Shown here: positions 37,061 through 46,454 of the stretch, piece by piece | Numbering within the stretch: position 1 is the first letter of the stretch | Layout of the letters: every line of letters begins with the position of its first letter | Assembly (NCBI RefSeq): GCF_016587355.1 | Contig: NZ_BNJF01000004.1 | Coordinates: 310,001 to 374,000, forward strand | Source of the DNA: Ktedonospora formicarum | GTDB lineage: Bacteria; Chloroflexota; Ktedonobacteria; Ktedonobacterales; Ktedonobacteraceae | Reading direction: 5' to 3' | DNA: 64,000 bases | Made by a program: the position numbers and the translations under genes | Notes under the pieces: generated by a model | Told to the model about the DNA's origin: nothing | Databases searched by the model: none | The model's input: the letters and a program-made list of their open reading frames with translations, nothing else

Positions 37061-38830
37061 TGATCCTGTTGGCAAAAGGGATTCGCCGTAAAGCAAGCAG
37101 ACTGCTAAAATAAGAGAGAAGAAAAGAAAGAGGAAGGAAAAGAAGGAAGGAAACAGGAGCAAAAAGATGTCATTGCAACCAGAAGCCATTCCAGCCATCC
37201 CAGAAGAAACAGCTCGCGTTGCTCGCACAATTGTCCCCAAAGGCAATCGTTATATGTTATTGAGAGATGAGTTAGGAACTATCTACACAGATGAACTGTT
37301 TCTCAAGGTGTATCCTCAAGGTGGTTCCTATGCAGAAGCTCCGTGGCGTTTAGCACTGGTATGCGTGATGCAATATATGGAAAACTATAGTGACCGGCAA
37401 GCGGCAGAAGCGGTAAAAATGCGTATTGATTGGAAATATGCATTAAATTTGGAATTGACCGACCCAGGCTTCAATTTCTCTGTCCTCTCGGAATTTCGCC
37501 AACGTTTGCTTGGGGGAGGGCAGGAAGAGGTGCTCCTCAACACGCTGTTACATGTCTGCCAAGAGCGAGGGTGGATCAAAGAACGTGGAAAGCAACGTAC
37601 TGATTCGACCCATGTGCTGGCAGCCATTCGCACTATGAATCGGCTTGAATGTGTAGGAGAAACACTGCGAGCAGCTCTCAACAGTTTGGCGATAGTGGTT
37701 CCTGACTGGCTCCGTGCTCATGTACCAGTGGAATGGTATGAGCGCTACGCCCGTCCCATAGATGAGTTTCGCCTCCCTAAAGAAAAGAGCAAACGACAAG
37801 CCCTCGCTGAACAGACCGGAGCAGATGGCTTTCAGTTACTCCAAACTTGCTATGCTGAGGGTGCTCCCATCTGGCTACGTGATATCCCGGCGGTTGAAGT
37901 GTTACGACGCATCTGGGTTCAACAATATATGCTCACACAAGACACGTTCTCTTGGCGCTCAGATGACAATATTCCTCCGGCTGCCATTCTTCTCTCCTCT
38001 CCTTATGATCTTGACGCTCATATGAGTATCAAGCAGGAGACGATCTGGACAGGATACAAAGCTCATCTAACAGAAACCTGTGATGAAGAACGACCACATC
38101 TCATCATTCATGTGGAAACGACGCCTGCAACCACCCAAGATTCGGACTTGACTGAACCTATCCATCAGCGCCTTTCCGACAAGGCCCTCTTACCCGCAGA
38201 ACATGCAATGGACGCTGGATACGTAGATGGAGACCACTTGGTCAACTGCCAAAACACCTACGTCGTCGAACTGATAGGTCCAGTCGCCAATGATCCCAGT
38301 TGGCAGGCCCGTGCAGGACAAGGCTTTGACGCAGCTCACTTTTCCGTTGATTGGCAAGCACACAAAGCTACCTGTCCTGTCGGGCACACCAGTCGCAAAT
38401 GGAAACTGGCACGGAGCCAACGCGGGGCAGATGTCATTCGCGTCGAGTTTGGCAAAAAAGACTGCCAGCAGTGTCCTTGTCGTGCGCTCTGTACGACAGC
38501 ACCAAGCAATCCTCGCCAATTAACGTTGCGTCCTCACGCTCAATACGAGGCTATTCAAGCAACACGACAACAGAAGACAACACACGAGTTTCAAATGCGT
38601 TATGCCATGCGAGCTGGTGTTGAAGGAACCATTTCCCAAGGTGTCCGAGCCTTTGACTTACGCCGCAGTCGCTATTTTGGGCAAATGAAGACACATTTAC
38701 AGCATGTGATGATTGCTACTGCTATCAACTTTTCTCGTATTCTTAACTGGATTATGGGTATTCCTCTTGATACTACTCGTAGCTCTCGCTTTGCTGCTCT
38801 TAGCCCTTAGTCCTTTTGCCAACAGGATCA
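37061..38830 (+). mobile_element. IS1182-family element B, intact
   Basis: 1770 bp with 18-bp perfect terminal repeats TGATCCTGTTGGCAAAAG (37061-37078 and complement 38813-38830), flanked by AAAG on both sides, a possible 4-bp target duplication. It carries one complete transposase gene. Confidence 0.9.
37167..38810 (+). CDS. IS1182-family transposase B
   Basis: An intact 547-aa DDE transposase. It starts with IPAIPEETARVARTIVPKGN, has KQRTDSTHVLAAIRTMNR (first Asp), AMDAGYVDGDHLV (second Asp), a Cys cluster KKDCQQCPCRALC near residue 430, and GVEGTISQGVRAFDLRRSR (Glu). ATG 37167 follows AGGAGCAAAAAG. It is the reference for reconstructing element A. Confidence 0.94.
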   Translation: MSLQPEAIPAIPEETARVARTIVPKGNRYMLLRDELGTIYTDELFLKVYPQGGSYAEAPWRLALVCVMQYMENYSDRQAAEAVKMRIDWKYALNLELTDPGFNFSVLSEFRQRLLGGGQEEVLLNTLLHVCQERGWIKERGKQRTDSTHVLAAIRTMNRLECVGETLRAALNSLAIVVPDWLRAHVPVEWYERYARPIDEFRLPKEKSKRQALAEQTGADGFQLLQTCYAEGAPIWLRDIPAVEVLRRIWVQQYMLTQDTFSWRSDDNIPPAAILLSSPYDLDAHMSIKQETIWTGYKAHLTETCDEERPHLIIHVETTPATTQDSDLTEPIHQRLSDKALLPAEHAMDAGYVDGDHLVNCQNTYVVELIGPVANDPSWQARAGQGFDAAHFSVDWQAHKATCPVGHTSRKWKLARSQRGADVIRVEFGKKDCQQCPCRALCTTAPSNPRQLTLRPHAQYEAIQATRQQKTTHEFQMRYAMRAGVEGTISQGVRAFDLRRSRYFGQMKTHLQHVMIATAINFSRILNWIMGIPLDTTRSSRFAALSP

Positions 38831-38989
38831 AAAGTTGTGGGACACCCATACTTCGCCTGAGACGTCTCTCTCGTTGCGCATCCTGCGGGCAACTCAGGGA
38901 AAAGAGCAGTTATCCACATTCCTCCCTTGAAATGTGGATAACTGATGTGAGAGATGGGGAAGAGAAGAGGAAACGATGTGCTCTTCCGA

Positions 38990-40045
38990 TCAAGAGATCG
39001 AGGACGAAATCACATGCCCTCTTTTCTTGCCTGATGACTCGCTTGCTTGGGAAGCGAATACATTCTTCTGTTGATCCACCTGTCGAGCAGGGAAAAGCGC
39101 TGTGACGACAGCGGTCCCCTCATCCTCATCATCACCTTCCTCAAGATCCTCCTCGCCCAAGGTGCGAAGCATCTCAGCAAGCATGGTCACCAAGTACTCG
39201 CAGGCTTTGACATTGAACGCAAAGAAGAGACGAGGTTCGGTAAGTTCCAGTTCACTCAAACGCACGTGCCCTGTCTCATCACGGATGAGATCAATGCGCG
39301 CATATAATAACGGAGGAAGACGTGAGAGCACGGCATGCGCCAGGCGCACCTCATCTTCCTGCAAGGGCACAGACCTCTCCTGTGTGACGATATCAGGAAC
39401 CAGCGTACAGACACGGCGCACCGCATGGGTGATCTGCCCGGCAATCGCGATGAGGGAATGTTCCCCTGACTCCTGGATCACGGACGGATAAAAAGGTTGG
39501 ATCAGCACCGGATAGCCTCGCGCGCGCATCTGAGCCAGATGTGCCTGTCCGGCCTGTATGCTCTCTTTAGTGTCTGTCGAGACCAGAGAGAGCCCAAAGC
39601 TCTCAGCCGCAATAGCTGGCTTGAGGATCACCTGCTTCCATTGACGCTGCTCCAACAGACCGCGCAAAACGGATTCAGGCTGCTTGGGAGTCATCCAGTA
39701 TGTCGGAATCGTGGGGATACCTTGTAAGGAGAGGTCATGTAAGTAGCATTTGTTGGTATTCCATTCCACGATGGGCAATGGGTTGAGCAGCACACTACAC
39801 CCGGCAACGTGTCTCGCCCACCGAATGAAGGCTGTCCGCTGCTGGTAGTAGTCCCAGGGAGAGCGCAGCACCACGAGATCACAACCTTCCCAGTCAAAGG
39901 AAGGATCAGTCCAGGGAACGAGATCAGCTTCAATGCCCGCGTGATGTAAAGCATGCAGCAGCGCCAGATCATCACCTACCTGATAATAGTGCCGATTCGA
40001 TGTGACCAACGCAATGCGCTGGTGAGATGAGCACCTTGCTCTCAT
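38990..40045 (-). CDS. ATP-grasp-domain protein, glutathione-synthetase-like
   Basis: A 351-aa predicted ligase. The N-terminal part has ALVTSNRHYYQVGDDLALL and DLVVLRSPWDYYQQRTAFI; the middle has WNTNKCYLHDLSLQGIPTIPT and VILKPAIAAESFGLSL (ATP-binding loop region); the C-terminal half has YARIDLIRDETGHVRLSELE, the metal-binding part, and ELTEPRLFF. This pattern fits prokaryotic glutathione-synthetase-type ATP-grasp proteins, which join an amine to a carboxylate. The last 40 residues are acidic and of low complexity. It stands alone, divergent from the response-regulator gene. The substrate cannot be told. Confidence 0.8.
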   Translation of the reverse strand: MRARCSSHQRIALVTSNRHYYQVGDDLALLHALHHAGIEADLVPWTDPSFDWEGCDLVVLRSPWDYYQQRTAFIRWARHVAGCSVLLNPLPIVEWNTNKCYLHDLSLQGIPTIPTYWMTPKQPESVLRGLLEQRQWKQVILKPAIAAESFGLSLVSTDTKESIQAGQAHLAQMRARGYPVLIQPFYPSVIQESGEHSLIAIAGQITHAVRRVCTLVPDIVTQERSVPLQEDEVRLAHAVLSRLPPLLYARIDLIRDETGHVRLSELELTEPRLFFAFNVKACEYLVTMLAEMLRTLGEEDLEEGDDEDEGTAVVTALFPARQVDQQKNVFASQASESSGKKRGHVISSSIS

Positions 40046-40151
40046 GCGCTAATTTCCTTTTCGAGGCACGAGGCCAAAAGAGGTTGAACCTTCCTCTCCT
40101 TGTGCATACCTCACACGAGAGAGGGGCGAAACTCTGAACCTGCTTGATCTT

Positions 40152-40186
40152 TTCCTCATAAAAACCTCACAACTTCCTTGTATAAT
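40152..40186 (+). promoter_or_regulatory. 11-bp repeat boxes and -10 element before the response regulator
   Basis: TTCCTCATAAA, AACCTCACAAC and TTCCTTGTATA follow each other at 11-bp spacing, and TATAAT is at 40181-40186. The -35 position is occupied by the repeats, as in promoters activated by OmpR/PhoB-type regulators. The same box type occurs before the ABC permease gene. Confidence 0.65.
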
Positions 40187-40251
40187 GCAAAATATCGACG
40201 CATCTCGCTTTTTCTCTCCAACAAAAAAATTTAAAGGTTGGGAACATACCT

Positions 40252-40947
40252 ATGAGATGGAAAATTCTTATCGTGGATGACGATAAAAAAACTGTAGATC
40301 TGATCCGACTTTCCCTGAAAAAAGAAGGCTTTGAAACCCTAGAGGCGTATGACGGTCTCGAAGCCCTGGCATTGACTCGGAGTGAGGTTCCCGACCTGAT
40401 TATCCTCGATTGGCTGTTACCGCATATCGGTGGTCCCGACCTCTGCCGTATCATACGTTCTGAGTCCACTATCCCGGTAATTATGTTGACTGCCAAAGCG
40501 ACGGAAGAGGATAAACTCCTAGGTCTGAATCTGGGTGTTGATGATTACCTGACCAAGCCATTTAGTCTGCGTGAACTGGCGGCACGTGTACGCATTGTGC
40601 TCCGCCGAACGCACCGGTGGGCAGAACGTCCAGCAACGCTCCGTGCTGGCAATCTGCTCATCGATTTGCAGGCGCACGAGGTCTGTCTCTCCGGGCAACC
40701 AATCCGTCTTACCCCCAAGGAGTTCAAGCTTCTGGAAACATTTGCCACCTCTCCTGGCCGAACCTTTAGTCGCCAAGAACTGGTGGAGCGAGTCTATGGC
40801 CTGGACTACGATGGTTTTGACCGCACCATCGACTTTCACCTGGGGAACTTGCGTAAGAAGATCGAGGCTGATCCTGAACATCCTCCCTTTCTCCAAACCG
40901 TGCATGGCGTCGGCTATAAGTTCAGGAGGGCGGGTGATGTTGAGTAG
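40252..40947 (+). CDS. OmpR/PhoB-family response regulator
   Basis: A 231-aa two-component regulator. The receiver domain covers residues 1-115 with the acidic pair near residue 10 (VDDD), phospho-acceptor Asp53 in LIILDWLLP, Thr in MLTAKAT and Lys in YLTKPFS. The C-terminal winged helix covers about 130-225 (LTPKEFKLLETFA, RTIDFHLGNLRKKIE, VHGVGYKF). Its stop overlaps the kinase start by 11 nt. It probably binds the 11-bp repeats before its own gene and before the ABC permease gene. Confidence 0.95.
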   Translation: MRWKILIVDDDKKTVDLIRLSLKKEGFETLEAYDGLEALALTRSEVPDLIILDWLLPHIGGPDLCRIIRSESTIPVIMLTAKATEEDKLLGLNLGVDDYLTKPFSLRELAARVRIVLRRTHRWAERPATLRAGNLLIDLQAHEVCLSGQPIRLTPKEFKLLETFATSPGRTFSRQELVERVYGLDYDGFDRTIDFHLGNLRKKIEADPEHPPFLQTVHGVGYKFRRAGDVE

Positions 40948-42376
40948 CTTCTACCCGCGCCTCATCTTAATGCTGCATAGCCTGCGTCTGCGTCTCACGT
41001 TGATGTTTATGCTTGTCGTCATGGTAGCAGTTGGCACGGTTGCCCTGATTGCGAATCAAGCAACGACCAACAACCTGCAGGTCTACAATCAGGCAAAGGA
41101 CAATCAGCAGATCATTTCAACGTTGCTCGCTGCCTACCAACAGCATCAGAGCCAGCAAACATTACAAGCGCTCACCGAACAATTAGCGCACGCTTCGCAC
41201 CTACGTCTCATCCTGCTCGATGAGCAGAATCGTGTCATCGCCGATTCTGACCACACGTTGATCGGACAGGTCATTACCTCGCCAGTCTCTTCCTCGCCTT
41301 CTACAACCTCCTCTTCACACTCAGACCTGCTCTATATTTCCACGAATAAGCCCGCCCAATCTTCCGCCCATGTCGACTTTCAGCTCAGTAATAACTCGCC
41401 CGAAGCAACCTTTCTGACTTCCGTGAATCATGCTCTCTGGATGGCAGTCCTCATCGCTGGGCTGCTTGCACTGCTGCTGGCTCTGGGGTTTGCCAGTACG
41501 CTCCTGAAACCGCTGCATACGCTGAAAGCCGCTGCTGGGCGGATGGAGCAAGGCGACCTGAGCCAGAGGGTTTCCATCACCGCCAAAGGTGAAATTGGCG
41601 CACTCGCCCACGCATTCAACACGATGGCTGATAGCCTGAGCCGCTCAGAGCAAGTGCGCAGCAATCTGATGAACGATGTCGCGCATGAGCTGCGCAATCC
41701 TCTGATGAATATTCGCGGCTCTCTGGAACTGCTTGCAGACCAGATACTTGAGCCAACACCGGAAACCCTGGCCTCGCTCTACGAAGAGACCTCGCTTTTG
41801 AGCCGATTGGTCTCCGATCTGCAGGATTTATCCCTGGCAGAGGCTGGTCAATTGCGCCTCGCGCGCCAGCCTATCGAACTGGCGGAAGTGGTGAGCCAGA
41901 CAGTACAGATTGTCCAACCGCAACTAGAGAGGAAACACTTGATGCTTTGCGTGTCTCTTCCCTCTCATTTGCCTCCCGTTGAAGCCGACCCAGAACGGGT
42001 TGCCCAGATTCTGCGCAATCTCCTAAGCAACGCTATCATGCATACTACCCCTCCTGGCAAGATCACTATTACTGCCAGTCTCAGTGCAGCGATGGTCCAG
42101 ATCCGTGTGCTAGACACGGGAGAGGGCATTGCACCCGAACATCTTCCCTACCTCTTCGACCGCTTTTATCGTGCGGACTCTTCCCGTTCCCGTGCCACAG
42201 GGGGCACCGGACTGGGCCTAGCTATTGTGAAGCAAATGATTCAGGCGCACGGTGGACAAATAACCGTCGAGAGCCAGCCAGGGAAAGGAACCTGTTTTAC
42301 CTTTTCCCTTCCCGCAGTTCCCAAGAGCCCTGATGAGAAGGGCTCCTCACAGGTCGCTCTCATCTCCACCACATAA
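40937..42376 (+). CDS. Sensor histidine kinase
   Basis: A 479-aa membrane kinase. Two membrane helices (about residues 15-40 and 165-190) enclose an extracellular sensor region; then come a HAMP domain, the phospho-acceptor His250 in VAHELRNPLMNIRG, the N box ILRNLLSNAIMH, and ATP-lid motifs DTGEGIAPEHLPYLF and GGTGLGLAIVKQMI. ATG 40937 is seven nt after AGGAGG; the frame upstream is only an overlap with the regulator gene. It forms an operon with the regulator and ends just before a strong hairpin. Confidence 0.95.
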   Translation: MLSSFYPRLILMLHSLRLRLTLMFMLVVMVAVGTVALIANQATTNNLQVYNQAKDNQQIISTLLAAYQQHQSQQTLQALTEQLAHASHLRLILLDEQNRVIADSDHTLIGQVITSPVSSSPSTTSSSHSDLLYISTNKPAQSSAHVDFQLSNNSPEATFLTSVNHALWMAVLIAGLLALLLALGFASTLLKPLHTLKAAAGRMEQGDLSQRVSITAKGEIGALAHAFNTMADSLSRSEQVRSNLMNDVAHELRNPLMNIRGSLELLADQILEPTPETLASLYEETSLLSRLVSDLQDLSLAEAGQLRLARQPIELAEVVSQTVQIVQPQLERKHLMLCVSLPSHLPPVEADPERVAQILRNLLSNAIMHTTPPGKITITASLSAAMVQIRVLDTGEGIAPEHLPYLFDRFYRADSSRSRATGGTGLGLAIVKQMIQAHGGQITVESQPGKGTCFTFSLPAVPKSPDEKGSSQVALISTT

Positions 42377-42386
42377 CAGTTCCATC

Positions 42387-42422
42387 AGGTATGGGTGCTG
42401 TGCATCATCAGCACCCATACCT
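42387..42422 (+). terminator. Terminator-like hairpin after the kinase gene
   Basis: AGGTATGGGTGCTG at 42387-42400 pairs perfectly with 42409-42422 (14 bp, 8-nt loop), starting 10 nt after the stop codon. No U run follows, so termination may be partial. The downstream arm overlaps the first of the repeat boxes before the permease. Confidence 0.6.
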
Positions 42423-42461
42423 CACAATTTCCTCACACATTCCTCGATCATTCCTCACGCC
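42418..42461 (+). promoter_or_regulatory. Four 11-bp direct repeats before the ABC permease
   Basis: TACCTCACAAT, TTCCTCACACA, TTCCTCGATCA and TTCCTCACGCC follow each other with no gap. A possible -10 (TATCCT) is at 42469-42474. They share the CCTCA core with the boxes at 40152-40184, which indicates control of the transporter operon by the adjacent response regulator. Confidence 0.7.
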
Positions 42462-42557
42462 TATTCGCTATCCTCTACCTGTCAGAGAGAAGCGATCGCT
42501 TCTCTCGCATGACGATCTCGAATATCGCATTGAAAACAGAAAATGGAGTTCACCTCT

Positions 42558-43910
42558 ATGAAACTCATCGTACGGAGTATCAGGAATGTGCTTCGCAGCC
42601 CGGTTCGACTGCTTCTGGTCGTCGCGCTGCTAGGAGGAAGCCTGACATTTGTCGCGTCAATGGTGAGCCTAAATACAAGCTCCCAACAGCAAATTGCCAT
42701 GGTGGAGAAACAGGTAGGCACAACCATTAACATCGAATATATACCAGACCAGGACTCCTCTTCAGATTCAGATTCAGCGAACGAAGCAACCCCGGTCGAT
42801 GGCCCTGGAAATACATCTGTGAACATTACGCCACCTCACATCACAAGGAGTATGGTGGACAAAGTGAAGAGGACTCAAGGAGTGGCTAGCGCACAACAGC
42901 GCCTCTTCCGACCCGATACGGAAGGAACGCTACAAAGCGCCTCGAAAATTCCCACGCCTATTCCCGTAACAATCAATGGAATCTCCCAGGACGCCACCAA
43001 TTTCACTCTGGCTGGTGGAACCGTACCGACCCTCGTTTCCGGGCGCAATTTCCGCGCTAGCGATGCCAATGCCTACGTCGCCATGATCAGCCAGCCCCTG
43101 GCGCAGAAGAATCATCTCAGCCTTGGCTCAACCTTCACATTGCATGGAAAAACATTCACACTCATTGGCTTGTATACGACATCGAGTGAAAGCGCCGATG
43201 ACAGCATCGTCATTCCCCTGACGACCATGCAGAAGCTCTATCAGGTCGATGGCGTGGATGCTCTTACGGTTACTGCCGTGAGCCGGGAGCAAGTCGAAGC
43301 GGTAGCCGCCAAGTTGCGCACAATCCTTGGGCAGAATTTCAATGTCGTTACACAGGCTTCCCAGTACAACGGTGTGTTGAACGCGCTCCGCGTCGCGCAG
43401 AATAGCATCCGGGCGGCTCTGGTAGCCTCCTTCCTCATCGCCGCTGCCGTCATCATCTTCGCGGTGCTCATGCTCGTTCGGGAACGAATAGCCGAGATCG
43501 CTATCCTCAAAACGATTGGCGCGTCACACCTGCAAGTCTTGCGACAATTCTGGACCGAAATTCTCGCTTTGAGTATTATGGCGTCCGCACTAGCAATCCT
43601 TCTGCTTGTGACTATGGGACCGTTCCTTGCCCATTTGTTCGATATTGACGCGGCGTCCCTGGTGAAAGCCGCTGCCGGCGGCCCCAGCATTGATCACCCA
43701 CTTATTATGCAAAATGGCGTTACAACAAGCACAACAAGCACCGTCGATGCCAATCTCAGCAATGTACACCTGGCAGCCGCCACCTTGAATGTGCAAACAC
43801 TGTTGATCATTCTCGGCGTGGGCATAGGGCTGGCCTTGCTGACAAGCTTCATCCCAACCTGGTTTGTTGCTCGCCTCAAACCCGCTCAGGTCTTGAGAAA
43901 AACAAACTAA
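42558..43910 (+). CDS. ABC transporter permease, MacB/FtsX type
   Basis: A 450-aa membrane protein with one N-terminal helix (RLLLVVALLGGSLTFVASM), a large extracytoplasmic MacB_PCD-like domain with Ser/Gln-rich parts, then three C-terminal helices in the FtsX arrangement, with LKTIGASHLQVLRQFWTE between. ATG 42558 is chosen because GGAG lies nine nt upstream; an ATG five codons earlier (42543) has no site. With the ATPase gene 32 nt downstream it makes an exporter or mechanotransmitting complex for peptides, lipids or antibiotics. Confidence 0.9.
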   Translation: MKLIVRSIRNVLRSPVRLLLVVALLGGSLTFVASMVSLNTSSQQQIAMVEKQVGTTINIEYIPDQDSSSDSDSANEATPVDGPGNTSVNITPPHITRSMVDKVKRTQGVASAQQRLFRPDTEGTLQSASKIPTPIPVTINGISQDATNFTLAGGTVPTLVSGRNFRASDANAYVAMISQPLAQKNHLSLGSTFTLHGKTFTLIGLYTTSSESADDSIVIPLTTMQKLYQVDGVDALTVTAVSREQVEAVAAKLRTILGQNFNVVTQASQYNGVLNALRVAQNSIRAALVASFLIAAAVIIFAVLMLVRERIAEIAILKTIGASHLQVLRQFWTEILALSIMASALAILLLVTMGPFLAHLFDIDAASLVKAAAGGPSIDHPLIMQNGVTTSTTSTVDANLSNVHLAAATLNVQTLLIILGVGIGLALLTSFIPTWFVARLKPAQVLRKTN

Positions 43911-43942
43911 AACAGCGCAAAAGAAAGAGAGAAGATCCTCAG

Positions 43943-44674
43943 ATGAATACACAAGGTGTTTCAACGGAACAAGCAGATCCATCGAGGGACTCCGTGATGG
44001 TACAAGCTTCAGCCGTTAGTAAATCCTTTCAGACAAGAGGCCAGGTGATCCAGGCGGTGAACGATGTCAGTTTTGCCTTTACCCAGGGGCAATTTGTGGC
44101 GCTCCTGGGGCCGAGTGGCAGCGGGAAGTCAACCTTGCTCTACCTTCTTGGTGGTCTGGATAAGCCCGATGCCGGGGAACTCGTGATTGACGGCGTGGAT
44201 ACCAAAAAGCTCTCAGCCGCGCAGGAGTGCCGCTTCAGGAGGCACAAGATTGGCTTTGTGTTTCAATCCTTTCACCTGATACCAAGCCTGACCGCCCTTG
44301 AAAATGTGATGTTGCCAATGGAACTCAAAGGAGGCGCTTCGAGCGCGGCTATGCAAAATCAAGCCAGCGCTCTCCTCAAGCAGGTCGGCATCGACGAGAA
44401 GCGGCACAATCATACCCCAGGCAGGCTCTCAGGAGGGCAACAACAGCGCGTTGCTATCGCGCGCGCACTCGCCAATGATCCCAAGGTCATTCTAGCCGAC
44501 GAACCGACTGGAAATCTGGACTCCCAAACTGGCAAGAGAATCATCGAACTCTTGAAGCAACTGGCGAAACAAGGCAGAACGGTGATTGTGGTGACGCACG
44601 ATCATAGTATCGCCAAAGCGGCGGATGTTCGCCTGTATGTGGAGGATGGAAGAATTGCAGTCAAGACCACCTAA
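43943..44674 (+). CDS. ABC transporter ATPase, LolD/MacB type
   Basis: A 243-aa nucleotide-binding protein. Walker A GPSGSGKSTLLYLLGGLDKP, Q-loop FVFQSFHLIPSLTALENV, signature LSGGQQQRVAIARALAND, Walker B VILADEPTGNLDS and the switch His in VVTHDHSIAKAA are all present. The first 20 residues are a polar extension. It partners the permease just upstream in the same operon. Confidence 0.95.
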   Translation: MNTQGVSTEQADPSRDSVMVQASAVSKSFQTRGQVIQAVNDVSFAFTQGQFVALLGPSGSGKSTLLYLLGGLDKPDAGELVIDGVDTKKLSAAQECRFRRHKIGFVFQSFHLIPSLTALENVMLPMELKGGASSAAMQNQASALLKQVGIDEKRHNHTPGRLSGGQQQRVAIARALANDPKVILADEPTGNLDSQTGKRIIELLKQLAKQGRTVIVVTHDHSIAKAADVRLYVEDGRIAVKTT

Positions 44675-44730
44675 TTACTGTATCCAGATTCACATATATC
44701 ACAAGCAAAATATATTCTTAAGGAAGAGTC

Positions 44731-46197
44731 ATGAAATTAGATCGACCCTGCCAGTCGTACTGGAGGCATGTACTGCTCGTCTTGAGTCTGTGCGTGCTCA
44801 GTGCCTGCTCCTCCGAGAAGGCCAACACGCAAAGCTCAAAAGCGTCAACTCCATCAACGCAAAGATCAGGAGCCTGTACGTCTCCTGATCCGACCCAGGC
44901 GCTTCCCACTCCCACAGCTCCCACCCTGTCTACACTTGAACAAGCCTATTGGTGCCTGTTGGACCATCATGTGACCAGGAAGACGCTTGATAACCGAACA
45001 CTGCTCGGCGGGGCCTTTAGCGCCATGGTGCAGGAACTGCTCAGCAAAAACCTGGACCAGTCCACCGCGATGCCGCCCTCGCTCACTGGTGACGCAGAGG
45101 CGGATTGGTCGTCCTTTAGCACGGTCTACCAACGCGTGAGTAAGGCTCTATCACAAGATGCAAAACTTCAGCAGGAGCTCGCGGCAGCAACTATGCAGGG
45201 CATGGTACAAAGCCTGCACGATAATCACACCTTCTGGAATATCTCGGCACCAGCTTCCGTGCTCAAGCAGTATCCTCAAGGCGTGAACTATGGATTGGGA
45301 ATTGTTACCTCTGCCACAAACGGGGCTTTCTACCTGCCCGAAGCACGCTCTCCGCTCTTTGTGACTGAAGTACAGCCTAATTCGCCAGCGGAACAGCAGC
45401 ACATCGCGCCAGGGGATAGTATCGTCTCGGTCAATGGTAGCACCCCTTTTACCAATAATCAGCTTAATCCAGGGGTAATGTCCTGGCTCAATCCCCAACT
45501 GTCGAGCAACGCCGTCGTGCATGTGACACTCTCGCGACCCAAGACAGGGCGCATCTGGACAGTGACTCTTATTCCAACCTTTTTCGCACCTTCTATGGCT
45601 CCTGTCGCCAGCGCGCGAGTAGTGGACAACACGCTGGCGTATGTCAAGCTGACACAAGTTTCGCCCGACGCTGGCGACCAAGTAGTCAAAGCCATTGACA
45701 GCCTGCACCTGGGAAATCGTCTGCGCGGGATCATCCTGGATGTGCGTGATAATGGCGGTGGCTCTCCAGAAGGTGTTTCACAACTCCTCGGAGCCTTTGT
45801 CCATGGCCAAACCTTGGGCTACCTTGTCGATAGCGAAGGCAAACGTACCATCTTGCCTACCACAGATACGGTTTCCCTGTTGCATCAACCGCTAGTGTTG
45901 CTCACCAACCGCCGCTGCGCCTCTGCCTGCGAGGAGCTATCTGGAGCTATGAAAGATCTGAAAATTGCGCCCCTGGTGGGATCGAGGACAGCGGGAGCGA
46001 TAGCCGGAGCAGCCACCCCTTACCTCCTGAATGATGGAAGTACGTTGGGTATCACCACACAGCGCGGGTTGGGTGCCAACGGAGAAACACTTGATGGTTC
46101 TGGCGTCGCTCCAGATTATGAAGTTCCGCAGACAGCGCAAGAATTATCCTCAGGGCAGGACCCTGCTATCGAGAAGGGAATCGACCTATTACGCTAG
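44731..46197 (+). CDS. S41-family peptidase lipoprotein
   Basis: A 488-aa secreted protease. The signal ends in a lipobox LSVLSAC-like site (VLSACSS at about residues 25-31), so it should be lipid-anchored outside the membrane. A PDZ domain is at about 190-260 (FVTEVQPNSPAEQQHIAPGD, IVSVNG). The C-terminal processing peptidase domain has YVKLTQVSPDAGDQV, GIILDVRDNGGGSPEGVSQ and LTNRRCASACEELSGAMKD, where the S41 nucleophile Ser is expected in CASACEE. It lies 56 nt after the ATPase and probably belongs to that operon. The target may be an envelope protein or peptide. Confidence 0.9.
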   Translation: MKLDRPCQSYWRHVLLVLSLCVLSACSSEKANTQSSKASTPSTQRSGACTSPDPTQALPTPTAPTLSTLEQAYWCLLDHHVTRKTLDNRTLLGGAFSAMVQELLSKNLDQSTAMPPSLTGDAEADWSSFSTVYQRVSKALSQDAKLQQELAAATMQGMVQSLHDNHTFWNISAPASVLKQYPQGVNYGLGIVTSATNGAFYLPEARSPLFVTEVQPNSPAEQQHIAPGDSIVSVNGSTPFTNNQLNPGVMSWLNPQLSSNAVVHVTLSRPKTGRIWTVTLIPTFFAPSMAPVASARVVDNTLAYVKLTQVSPDAGDQVVKAIDSLHLGNRLRGIILDVRDNGGGSPEGVSQLLGAFVHGQTLGYLVDSEGKRTILPTTDTVSLLHQPLVLLTNRRCASACEELSGAMKDLKIAPLVGSRTAGAIAGAATPYLLNDGSTLGITTQRGLGANGETLDGSGVAPDYEVPQTAQELSSGQDPAIEKGIDLLR

Positions 46198-46454
46198 CTT
46201 GCTAGCAAATATCGCTTGTCCTCTTGGCTTCTTGAGAGGAGTGCAAACCTCCATCCACTAATGGGCAAGCGATGTATTCTATTTTCTGCTTATCTGCTGT
46301 CCAAGGTGAGTCCCACTGAGCAGACACTCACGTTCCATTGGTTTCCTGCGATCCTACGTAGCCTGTTGCTTACGCTCTTGTTCTTGCAAGTCGTCGGACT
46401 CCGACGAACCTGGGACTTACAAAAACCGAGCGAGAAAGCCCCGCTCTTTCAAGG

